Below, piece after piece: positions 22,773 through 34,900 of a DNA stretch of 64,000 nt. A program made the translations under genes and the position numbers. The notes under the pieces were generated by a model. That model saw nothing but the letters and a program-made list of their open reading frames with translations. It was not told where the DNA came from and ran no database searches. The DNA is from Apoderus coryli (lineage: Eukaryota; Arthropoda; Insecta; Coleoptera; Attelabidae), in the NCBI GenBank assembly GCA_911728435.2, contig OU452215.1, positions 496,001 through 560,000 of the forward strand, given 5' to 3'. Each line of letters begins with the position of its first letter. The stretch's first letter is position 1.

Positions 22773-24000
22773 TAATATATACTAACGGGCGATAGTCCGT
22801 CTCTGTCTAAAATTGGGAAAAAAAGACCCATTTTGGAGCCACTAAGGCTCCAGTTTCGCCGAAGGCGAAACCGCAGCGCTGCCTATAATACAAAATTTCC
22901 TTTTTGCACAATAGAATAGGGTACTTTTCAAAGCTGATTGAATGCATTAAAATTATGTATTTTAATCATTTATATACCTCTGCACAAACGAAATTAAAGT
23001 GTGAGAAGGAGGTGAATAACTTTTTCTACGAGAAAATTCAAGAAAACAACAACACAAAACTGTAAAAAATGCTACTACTAAATCAATAAATTTTGCCTTT
23101 TTGCAGCATCCCCAAATACAATAAAACCATTTTGATTTATACTAGGCACTGTTCTAAACAGGGGAGTGCACTTTTACGGTATGGTACGGCCCTTTATTAC
23201 ATTTTTAATTGTAAACTAAAAATGTTGAAAAATCTTCCGAGACTTCGTACATTCATCAATCTGACATAAATGATTGTTATGTATTGTTGTAACCTGACGT
23301 TTTTTGGTACCGATTCAGTTCTGTCATTACTGTTAATTTGTCACAAAAACTTTCAATGAAACTAAATATGGATATCGATATTAAATAAGTAACCATATTC
23401 ACCTATAATAGGTATCCATTATAAATAGAAGTAAGTAAACAACATTCGTAAACATGGCACAGTAAGCATTTTACATAATATTTTATATTTTAGGCTACGA
23501 ACTACCTACCATACTACGACTACGATTTTTATATTTACGGTGCTACTACTACACAATGTAATACATTCGTTCTTGCTGTTACCTACCTATATTATGATCA
23601 AAACAACAACAATATCTAATTACAGTGAAATCGTACCTTTTGCAAACACAAACATAGGTAGAATACCTAATAATAGCTACCTACCTACTTCAAATACGTA
23701 ATGAAGGTTATATTAAACAACAACAAAGTGATAGAAACAGAAATATACCTATTGCAATCAATGCAAGTAAGTACCGATTCAGTGCTGGAATTTTTAATAT
23801 CCTGTATTCTCAATTATTGCGTTTTTCGTTCATTTTTATTAAGCTATTATACCTTAAATGCGACTGGTATATTCCTTAAAATTGACAAATCTAATTTAGT
23901 TCACCTGTCACACATAACGTTTTTTTACATTTTTCCAAATAAATATACAATGACACTCTTTAAAAACACATGTTAAATATAAAGAACAAAATTTAAAAGA
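22773..24000. mobile_element. Hairpin-ended element E, 5' part
   Basis: The element starts immediately after the TTGT of element D. The 5' block has ACTAACGGGCGATAGTCCGTC, a hairpin at 22835-22851 (GGAGCC/GGCTCC) and the 19-nt hairpin at 22853-22871 (GTTTCGCC, GAA, GGCGAAAC). 22860-23400 is closely shared with 48360-48960, and 20040-20350 is shared with both. The 3' end is not identified; the TTGT end at 48325 is too far away to assign. Confidence 0.6.
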
Positions 24001-25769
24001 CACTGATATACGCAGCATTTGCAATATTACTTACAAAATGTGCGAAAATCTACATAAATCATGGCGATAACAACAACTTTTTCCTTCAATATAGAGGCGA
24101 AACTAACGACCAAACACAGGAAATGAATATTATGTTTCATTTGGCTATGATGCCTACCCTTTTCACAAACAAACGCATTCAAATTCTTTCATCCATTGCA
24201 ATTGAAAATAATACATACATACATAACCTATAAAATACTGCCATAAACAGTGAAGGCTTATCTAATTTTTTAACAACTGCTTTAATTCCAAATATAATTA
24301 TCCCAGAGAGTGATTTTTTAGAATGTGGCCCAATATGGCAACAATGGCGCACATCGTTTTCGACTCGACTAATTTCGTGACCAGTCACTCCAATTTTGCA
24401 AATGTCCACTCATAAAGTTCCGCAGAGAACAACAATGAACACAAATTATCGAAATGAGTAAACAACAGTAGTAAATATAGCAAAAAACACTTGCACAGTA
24501 AGTAATTTAATACAAATACGTAATATTCCATATTTCAGACAAATATATCATGCCGTCTATACCTAAAATGTAGTACATTCGTTGTTGGTAGCTAGGTACC
24601 TACTAAGTATATTATGATCAAAACAAACAGGCTAACATTCTTAAAATTAAAACATTATACCTACCACATCACAACCGTAAGTAACAAATACAAACTACAT
24701 ATTATTGTTATTCCAAAGTGATAGACACAGAAATATACACCACCAACTAACAAACTATATTACAACTAAAGTTGTTTATGTTCCAAAAACCACTGACTCT
24801 ATGTAGAACTTAACTACCTACTTAAGGTATATACAAGTTGAACATTACATTCTACACCATCTATACGTATATTATGTCTTTTATTACAGGATTAGAAACA
24901 ATACGTCAATAAGTAGCAGATAAATAATGAATGGAAACCTTCATAAGCGACATTACAGAAGTAGCAAATTGTGTGGCGACTACTTTAAGCAAGTATTCCA
25001 TCAATAAAGAGTTTATTATAGGATAAAACCACTGATAATGTGGTACTTAAGGTATTGTATTAGAAACATACAAATCATTTTTTAAACCACATTAAAAATG
25101 AATTGGTATATTAAACAATACCATAACTACAATTTAAACATTTCAGATTAATTCTACAGCATGTATACTTATAGTATATCTTTTATTCTATGCTAACATT
25201 AATTCATTAGAATTTTCCTAAAAACTACCCAATTAAACCACTGCAGCAAAAGCATGCAATACACGGTTCATGAACAAAAATGAGAGGCATTAGAGAACGA
25301 GCAAATTGCAAACAAACTTTAAGATAACTTTTGATTAATATGGATTTGTGAAGAAGCATTCATTGATTTTATATGGAACATAACTACATACTCTAACAAC
25401 AAAGTCGTTGTTAATAAGCAGATTAAACATTTTTTACATCTTACATAAACATAATTTGTTGTTGATTACAGGGTGATACAACAAAATTGTTTTGAAATGA
25501 AGAGCATTCAGTACTGGATGGTATCGATATGATATGCCAAGTATTCAATGAATGAAAGAAAACCATCCATAATTTTATATTTATTTTGTATAAGTAACAT
25601 AACGTTATTATTACAATTCATATTTCACACAATTTTTATATGTTGTCTTCGAAATAAATATTCATTTAATCAATTTGTATTATCATTTTTCTCAGGTGTT
25701 TTCTAATAGAATACTACCAAAGCCAAAATAATCGTATATGGTGGCATTCAGCATTCATGCCAATAACCT
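24001..25769. repeat. Non-coding stretch with diverged ~300-bp repeats
   Basis: From about 24770 to 25690 three diverged copies of a ~300-bp sequence follow one another (shared landmarks: TTCTACA-CAT-TATAC, GAGCAAATTGC, CTTTAAG-A, ATCAATAAAG). 25290-25690 is also related to 55660-56080. No gene is recognised in 24001-24770. Confidence 0.45.
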
Positions 25770-26282
25770 TGGATTGAAATATTATCCACTGTCCTACTCG
25801 GATTACGAACAAGTCTCAAAGAAGACATTCAGGCATCTCCGGCAGAAATGTTGTATGGAACAACATTGAGAGTGCCTGGAGAATTCTTTACCAATACAGA
25901 ACAAGCAGCCAACCCTCAAATTTTCCTAGAAAAACATCGAGAGTTCATGAGGGGTCTGCGACCATCACCGACAGCGCACCATCAAAAAGCTAAAGTTTTT
26001 ATTGCCAAAAATCTTCAGACATGCTCTCACGCATTCATACGAAGTGATCATGTAAAAGCTCCTTTAGAGCCACCCTATACAGGACCGTATAAAATTCTTA
26101 AACATATAACAGACATTCTAGACGTCAACGGAACATCTAAAAACATTAACATAGACAGACTAAAACCTGCTTTTATCACAAAAACAGACAACACGAACAC
26201 AGACAACTCGCAACCTACTTCTACGGACACAATTCCAGATCATCAATGGTCTGCAACAACAGACAAACCACTTAGAACTTAA
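25770..26282 (+). pseudogene. Ty3/Gypsy pol, integrase C-terminal part
   Basis: The frame is open from TGG at 25770 (in-frame stop just upstream) to TAA at 26280-26282, about 170 codons. It matches the end of a Gypsy-class integrase: WIEILSTVLLGLRTSLKEDI, SPAEMLYGTTLRVPGEFF, FIRSDHVKAPLEPPYTGPYK and NINIDRLKPAF, which is the end of the catalytic core and the C-terminal GPY-type module. Protease, reverse transcriptase, RNase H and the integrase catalytic D-D-E are missing, so it is a 5'-truncated relic. It lies just before a purine-rich tract and a putative LTR at 26341, as expected for the end of pol in elements without env. Confidence 0.85.
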
Positions 26283-26340
26283 AACAACAAGAAAAAAGTC
26301 ACAATCAAACTTCCCGCTTGATTGGACTTGGGGAGAGTAC

Positions 26341-26590
26341 TGTGGCGATCACGCCGCCGACTGACATTTGCAGACATACTTCTGTCGCTTCTGATTTGTT
26401 ACTCCGTGCTAAATCGACAAATTGACTATAGTGACAGAAAAGGTAAAAAAGAAGAATAAGGATTACTTCGTGCGTTTTTTTGAGCTTCAACAACATGTTT
26501 ATTGTTCACTACTAAATGCAATTAAAAATCATTATAATAATATTAAGTTTGTTGAATAAAGTTTATTTAAGTGTATTAAAACAATTGACA
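26341..26590 (+). mobile_element. Putative Gypsy 3' LTR
   Basis: A purine tract (TTGGGGAGAG) precedes TGTGGCGATC, a typical start of a Gypsy LTR after the priming tract. AATAAA is at 26555-26560. I place the end at TGACA (26586-26590) because LTRs end in CA, but no second LTR is in the window for comparison. The right edge is a guess. Confidence 0.5.
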
Positions 26591-28884
26591 AATCATTTCC
26601 CACTATAAAATACAGACACAATAGCTATAAAAGTAGATTAGTAGTTTTTAAAACAAAACTTCACCATTTATCAAGAAAGTAAAAAAATTAGAGATTGTAC
26701 CGGCAGATGTCGCATCCAGAAATAAAAGTACTTTATTAGTAGTTTTTAAAACAACGGTTCACCATTCGTCAAGAAAGTAATATGACAGATAAAATTATTG
26801 TTATTATTTACATTATTTACAAAATATTTAGTATAACAACTACACACCAAAAAAAATATACATAAAATCACTTAATCATTCCTCCACAAAAAATCTAAAC
26901 AACATATTAAAGAATCCTTTTTTTTACAGGTTCTAAAGTATCAACTATTAACCTCGCATGACCCCATTTGAATTTAGGCATTAAATAACGAAACACGTCT
27001 GGTTCTTATTAACTTATTTCATATTTCACAAAACACATTACCAAAATAAAAATGTCAAAAAAGTATGGCTTGCAGTCCTCACAAATACATAAACTATGTT
27101 CAGCACATATATTTCTTTTATAATTTACACTGGTGAGCTTCATCAGGCATTCCAAAAAATTGGAACTAGGTATCAGAACAAAAAACTCCATACACAAACC
27201 ACAACGCAATAGTCATCAAATACTAGATACATGTCCAAGCAAACATATCCGAATACACACTAACAGAAACAGAATATCGTCACATGAGGATAGCTGAATC
27301 CCTATCCGTCTTTCCAAAATACAAACATGCTTACAGGCTTAAATGTAGGCGCAAAAGTCACCGACAACCACTATTATTATTATTGCTTAAATTAAATTGT
27401 TATTTGATTTCAATTCTGCTATTCAATATTTATAAATAATTGATAATATTCCAAGAGGTTACTAATATCACACCTCGCTTCTTCTTTTTAACTTGACTTT
27501 TATCGCCTTCCAAAGAAGTTAGATTAGTTAGAGAAATATCCCATATAAAAATAGCCAATAAAATAGTAGGTATTACTGACATAGCGTAACCAAGGTTGCC
27601 AACACCTCCGAAAAAAAATCTACTAAATGAGATTATCGAATCTACTAGAAATCTACTATACGAGAAATGTGAAATTTTTAATACTACCAAAAAATCTACT
27701 GGGTGTTGCCAAGTTCCCTTAATAAAAAGGAATATGTTATTAGTTTAAAATGAAACAGTTTATTTTATACTTCCTGCACTCAGAACTTTATGTGATCACA
27801 TCACATCAGCCCAGCGGAACTGAGATGGAAAAGAACAAGATCTATGAAACCATTCTTACTTTCAAATAATAGACTGTCTATTTATGTCAAATCTAATATT
27901 TCCAAAAGTTAATATTTTAAGTAAAGTTATCTATGGCATAATCATTGTGTTTATTTTAAAATATAGCGCTTGGATAGTACCTGTCAACTAACAACAGATG
28001 GCGTTATCATATACCAGAAATTTATTAATGAACGACTGAAGTTGATAACGCCGTCTGGTGTTAAATGATGGTACTAACCAAGCGCTGACACACTATATTA
28101 TAATAAAAACACAATGGCATAGTAAAAGAACTATACAATGAATTTTTATTGGCTACTTTCATATCTTTCCCAAAAATTAAAACTTATACCGTCAGATGTC
28201 GTATCCAGATATTTAAGTAGCTGTCAGTAAAGTGACAGACAGTTCCCCAACGAAATTTTATAATGGAGAAATATGGCAGATATGGCATTCCGTTTTTTAA
28301 AGACAAGAAGTGATATTTTGAACAATTTTATTATTTTTTTATATATTTTGACTGCGCATGCGTAGAGAATACATCTACTCTATAAACAAACATATGAGAA
28401 ACGATATATATGAGTTAAATAACATAAAATAATGCGCGTGATCTCAATTGTCAGAGACTTATTCATTTTTAGGTGCAAAAAGTGATATTTTTATAGCTTT
28501 ACATGTGCACGCGCTCTGATCTGCTGTATAAACAATGGTATATGAGATAAAATAAAAGTAGCTGTCATATTTCACACAATTTTTATATGTTGCGGGAACT
28601 AATTTGATAATTAAAAAAAAATGACATATCGGAACAATACTATTATTGTTTTTTTATGACGTCATAATTGTTATCGTTATTGGAGCAAATATTTAATTTT
28701 TTTAATTATAAAATGGCAAAAATCATTATTGCAATAATTATAATAACAATTTGGAAAATACATTTCTTGGTCAACAATATCATATTTCAAACATTGATCA
28801 ATTTTTTATAAATTTTGGTATAGAACAAATAATTTTGAGGTTGTGTTCGTTATGATTCGGGCTTAATCATCAAAATATATATGG
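26591..28884. other. Intergenic with small repeats
   Basis: 26638-26684 and 26738-26787 are direct copies of TAGTAGTTTTTAAAACAA plus a following TTCACCATT-TCAAGAAAGTA. 27592-27713 has imperfect inverted ends GGTTGCCAACACC/GGTGTTGCCAA around repeated AAATCTACT words. 27965-28086 is a foldback element (separate entry). 25620 and 28568 share CATATTTCACACAATTTTTA. No gene is recognised. Confidence 0.5.
27965..28086. mobile_element. 122-bp foldback/MITE-like element
   Basis: Arms of about 45 bp begin AGCGCTTGGATAGTACC on the left, and on the right (reverse complement) AGCGCTTGGTTAGTACC. They continue to GATGGCGTTATCA/TGATAACGCCGTC. There is no coding content. Confidence 0.65.
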
Positions 28885-28891
28885 TATAAAA
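28885..28891 (+). promoter_or_regulatory. Candidate TATA box of the Helitron gene
   Basis: TATAAAA lies 106 bp before the ATG at 28991. No strong initiator was noticed at the expected spacing, so this is only a candidate. Confidence 0.3.
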
Positions 28892-28990
28892 TCTAGATAT
28901 CTGGATTTGGAAAAACAAGTGAATATAAAAATGCTTAGCAGCATTTATCAACTATCGAAATTTGAGAATTGATAAAATTTTATGTGAAAC

Positions 28991-31900
28991 ATGCCGAGAA
29001 GAAAGAAAAGTAATCTGAGTTCCAAGAAAGGACGGGACTGCCGTGGTCGTGATACCACAAAAAAAAAGGAAAATGAAATAACCAATACGCAGTCTACCAC
29101 AGGTAAATAATCAATATATTATATAAGTACTTAGGTAGGTACTTCAATTGCTTTTTAATGACTAATAATTCTATATTCTGTTGCTCTTTTCTCATTTTCT
29201 AATTGCTTATGTCGTTGGTTTTTAATATCCAAAAGAATAAAGTATAATACTATAACAAAAATTCTAATTTATCAAAATATTACCAATAAAATGTGACTTT
29301 ATAACATCAATAAACTTTGAGAAGTTTGTGCCTACCTATAATATCTAATCTATTGATGAAATTCATATTGTTTTGTAGTTTCAACAAACACTGATGTGAG
29401 TACCCAGTTGACCGTAACACAGTTAACTCAAAGACGACGTACTCCCATAGGAAGTCAAGTTCCAGGTTGTAGTAGAAGGGCGCATGAGGTAACTATAGTT
29501 GCCGGAAATACGCACTCACATCAGGAACGTGCTACCATTATAAATGACAATGCCGTTGTTCAATGTAGCAATGTAAATGGTACCACCACAGTTGAGACTG
29601 GTGAAGCTGAGTATAATAATACAAATGGTATGTTATCAAATTATTTATGATTTTATTTCATATATTTCATATTTACCTGTATATAGGTATCTTATATTTT
29701 GAAAATGTTATTTAAAAACTAATTGACTAATGACAAACATTCTCATATATACGAGGTCCCTTCAGGAAAGGTTCCGCTAAATATTGCAAAACGTACAACT
29801 TGGAAAACTAAGAACAAACTGTGTCCAAGATAAGAATGGGATAGCAGCCACATAGGCAGAATACTCAGCGCCTCGTACAATATCCTTTTATCTTCGACTC
29901 ACACATTATATTCGAGCTTAGTTTCATACACAAACATTTGGTAATATACTGTGTTCAAGATAAGAATGGTATAGCATTGGATTCTGTAGAAGTTACAATG
30001 CCGGTTAAATTATTGTTACTTTTTGACGAGAATAAGATAACTCTTACACATTTTCACTACGACGTTTCATTTTTGAAAAACCATCATCAGCTTGGTGTTT
30101 TTAAATACGGTCCTAGATTTTTTATTGTTAATTTTAAAGCCATTTTCAATTCCACAATAGTTGGTATATCACACGGCTTTAAAATTTAACAGTAAAAAAT
30201 TCAAGTTGATAATGGTTTTTGGAAAGCGAAGCTATGTCATTCTTATTTTGGACACAGTGTTATACTAAAATTCACGAAAAACAAAAGACCAAAATAATAT
30301 GTTTTTTCTTTTATAGCTATTTCCAATTTAAATGGAAATCAACGGCAGAAAAGAAATGGTGAACATTTTAGCCAACGTCCAGGTCCGAGTAGAGTAGCAG
30401 TTACCGATAATACAAATGGTAAATATAATTTTTAATGAAATTATTGATATACAGGGTGTTAGTAAATAAGTGCGACAAACTCAAGGAGATAATTCTGCAT
30501 GAAAAATAATTTAGTGGGTTTTAAGAGGTAGTTATTGCGCATTTTTCGGCATGCAATTAAGAATTTTATGTGCATCAGTGGCGCGCATACGGGTACCTAA
30601 TAATCTCAATTTAAAAAAAAAAAATGGTACGCCACTGGAATTTTTCAAATTAAAAATTATTTTGGAATTCCTCGTTCAATTTGTGATAAAAAACCTCTCT
30701 TGCCTTATTATCGTAGGGGGCATCGTTTTTGTGCAAAAAAAATTAAACATCTTACCCTATATTTTTCATTTCTTTAATACATTATCAAGTACTATCTAAT
30801 ACAATAAACATTAAACCAAAACATTAAGCTCTAAAACTTTCGTATTTAACATTTCCTTCTACAGGGTGAAACAACACCGTTAAAAGAGGGTGTGCGTTTA
30901 TAAATGAACACCCAGTAAATACAATGATTTTCAACTTACTTATCTTACATGTAAATGATAAGAAATAATTTAGATTGGCATATGGATGAACATAGGAGAA
31001 ATAAACATGTAATTTCAACCCCCCAAATAAACAAAATTTAAACAATTTCTTTAAAATAAATTACCATATCGATATATCTACATTTTTAATTTAATTTGTT
31101 ATGTTATACGAAAATATGTTATAATTGAAAAAAATGTTCATTTAATTTTTAGCTAATCCTCTACCTGGGAACAAACGGCTCCGTAGAGTCTCTTCGTCAC
31201 AAAATATTGTTTTGGAACAGCAATCGCAATCCGTTGAACACATTGAAGTAGATGATGCTATAATTAATTTATCACCAACTGAGATAGCATCATCCCAACC
31301 AGGTAATTATTATTCAACTAAAAAATACTCGCTTCGTTTTCTTTATTTATCATTTAGGTATACTAAAATAATTGTGTGTATTGATTTTTTCGGAGAATTA
31401 CCAATATTACAAAGTGTTTCTATATTCGACCGACAACGCTCTACCACAAAACATATACCCTTAAAGGAATTAGTTGTCCAGTTATAAAGTCTCAAAGGTT
31501 CAGCTCCAAAATGTTGCATAATTCAAAAACGCCTCTAAATATTTGTTTTTTTATTTCTTAACTGATAAGTTTTTTTACAAAAGTCATATTTTGACATAAA
31601 CAATCTTTTTAAAAAATTAACCAGTGGCATGCTATAGGAATTAGTGACACTTTTTATACCCCTATTTTTTACACCACTGGAAAGAATTATATATCTTTGT
31701 AATTTTCTTTAATTCCCTATTTATTTTTGTTTATTATAAAAATAATAATTATTTATGGGTCTAAACTGAACTGTTTTGCAGGAATTTGACTCTAAAGTAA
31801 AGTCTCCTAAAACCGTAACATGATTAGTTTTCGAAATAGAGCCAGTGTCCTTTCTTATCTGTACACCCAGTACATATACTCCCTTTACTTGCAGATTTTT

Positions 31901-34900
31901 GTTCGAAGCAAATCCTGCAAAACTGTTCACTTTAGACCCATAACTTTACTTTACTTTTTTAAGGGAATTAAGAAATAAGTAAAATAATATATTTATCCAA
32001 TGGCGTAACACATAAAGAGATAAAAAATGTTACTAACCCTTATAGCATGCCACTGATTAATTTTTTAAAAAGTTTGTTGATGTCCAAATATGACATATCA
32101 GTCACTAAATTTGAAAAAAAAACGGCATTTTCCAATTATGGCAAATTTTCGATTTAAATTTGAACCTTTGACATCCTGTTTCTAAACAACTAATCCCTTT
32201 AAGAGTATTTCTAAATTCGACTGACAACGCTCTACCACACAAAGCTTTCGCTAATTCATATATTTTATTGTCAAAGTTAATTTAAAATCGAAAATTTGCC
32301 AAAATTCAAAAAGTCTTTTAAATATTTCTTTCAAATTTAGTAACTAACTTTACTTTACTTTAAAGAAATCTTATTTTGACATAAATAATCTTTTTAAAAA
32401 ATTTACCAATGGCATGCTCTAGAGGTCAGTAACACTCTTTATCTTTCTTTTTTTGTTCCCTGTTAATTTTTTCTGAAAAAAGCAATAACTTTTTATGGGT
32501 CTAAAATGAACAGGAATTTGCAGGAATTTGCAGGAATTTGCCTCTACACAAATGTCTGCAAGCAAAGAATGCTTATTAATAAAGTACACACAGTTGAAAG
32601 TAGCAACCTTTACTTGCAAACTTTTGTTTAGAGGCAAATTCCTGCAAAGCAGCACTTTAAAAATAAAAATTTATTCGTTTTTTAAGCAAAAATTAACAAG
32701 AAAAAAAATTATAAAATATATTCAAGTATTCCAGTGGCATAAAAATATTGCATGCCAATGATTAATTTTTAAACATATTATTTATGTCAAAATGATTTTT
32801 TTAGAAAACATATCGGTCACTAAATTTGAAAAAAAAAACGGCATTTTCCAATTATGGCAAATTTTTGATTATAAATTTGAACCTTTGACATCCTATTTCT
32901 AAACAAATAATCCCTTTTTTGGACCCTGTCTAACTGTAGACAAATTTCCCTGAGAAATTTTATATTTTATTATACAGGGGTTTTCTAAAGTCGACCGACA
33001 ATACTCTACCACAAAAAACTCACGCTAATTCATGTATTTTGATATAGCGACATATTATACCCTTAATGAGCTTAGTTGTCTAGATACAAGGTGCCAAAAA
33101 TTTAATTTAAAATCGAAAATTTGGCCATAATTCAAAAAGTTTTTTTACGCCACTGGATTAAATATATTTTTTTTATTCCCTGTTCATTCTTGCTTAAAAA
33201 AGTAATGACCTTTTGTGTCTCTAAAGTGAACAGTTTTGCAGAAATTTGCCTCTAAACAAATGTTTACAAGTAAGTAAGAATGCGTATTAATTAAGACACA
33301 GTTGAAAGTAGAAACCTTTACTTGCAAACTTTTGTTTACAGGCAAATTCCTACAAAACTATTCAACTTAGGTCCATAATAAATAAAAATTAACAAGAAAT
33401 TTAATGAAATTAAAAAAATGATTAATATTCCAATGTTGTGTTGTTTTACGTATATCTAACACTGCTGCATTAGCGAAAATATTCTTCAAATTAATTTTTT
33501 TTCCTATTACATCCGTGTACTAATTTAAAAAAAAAAACAATTTGTTAATTCTCTATATTTTTTAAATATCAAACATTCAACATCAATCAATTGCATCATA
33601 CACATTTTCATAGTATAACAATTTTTATACTAAAAATCGATAGAAAAAACAATTTAAAATACTATATGTTTATTTTTTGTACATATTTTTAATATTATTT
33701 TATTTCAGTTCACGGTAATGACGAAGAGATTCAAAATCAACAAATAATTCCTATGGAAATTGAGGAATTACACAATTCCAATGACGACAACCTTCAAATT
33801 CAAAATGTTCCACTGGAAGATGTTGTCGACATGGAAATTGAACAATTGGAGATTGTCAACAACGACAATTTACCTAATGTTCCATTAGAAGTTGTTGCTG
33901 ATTTGGAAATTGTCAATAACGGCAATCCTCACAACCCAAATCAAAATAATTTGGCTGACAGATTGGCTGAATTTCAAGAAGAAGTCGATGTTCTTATGGC
34001 TGACCTGGGTCGCCTGAGAAATTTAAGACAACTTCATCCAGGTTATTTGCGTGGTTTTGAAAGGAACGCAGAACCTCTACATCTTGGAGCTATGGATAGA
34101 GAATGCACGTTTTGTGGTGCTTTGTATTTCTCCATGGAGCGTACCGCTCGACTAGATTATAATAAATGTTGTAAAGGTGGTAAAGTTCATGTTGATAATC
34201 TGGCGGCCCTACAGCCTTTTCCACCAGTCTTGCAACAGTTATTTACAGGTCGTCATCCATTATCTAGAGAATTTAAAAGAAATTCCATTCGCTATAACAA
34301 TGCTTTTCAATTCGCTAGCATGATGGCAAATCTGAGAGAGTTTAGGCATCCAGGCCCATTCACATATTCTGTGCAAGGAAAAGTATATTATCATTATTCA
34401 AATGTTAATATAGCTAATCCACAGCCCAATCGTGGTCCAATTTATTATTTGGATGCTAATGCCGCAATAAATCAGCGCATAGCCAATCAACCACGTTATA
34501 ATCTCAATATCAATTTGATTCAAATCTTGGAAAATGTCATGCGTACATTTAATCCATATGCTAATGGATATATGATGCTACGCGAAGTTTTCGATCGAGA
34601 ACAAGAACGCAATAACGAAATTCCAAATGTAGTGTTAGAATTGTTAGCTGTTAGAGGAGACAGACGTTTCGATTTACCTACTGTAAACGAAGTAGCCGCT
34701 GTATATCCGTTTAACAATGAACTTCCTCCTACATCAAATCTCAGAATTTTCGTTCGTAATCAAATTGAAGGTCCAGGTAGGCGTGAATTATTTCACAAGC
34801 TCTCTTACTTGGATTCGAGAGTAGATCCTTTATCATTTCCATTATTATTTCCAAATGGTGAATTTGGGTGGTCTCTTCAACTTACCCACAGAAATGCCAA

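Noticed and set aside
29396..29650. Standalone 84-codon gene
   Set aside because: It is exon 2 of the Helitron read through its donor site; phase and splice sites place it in the larger gene.
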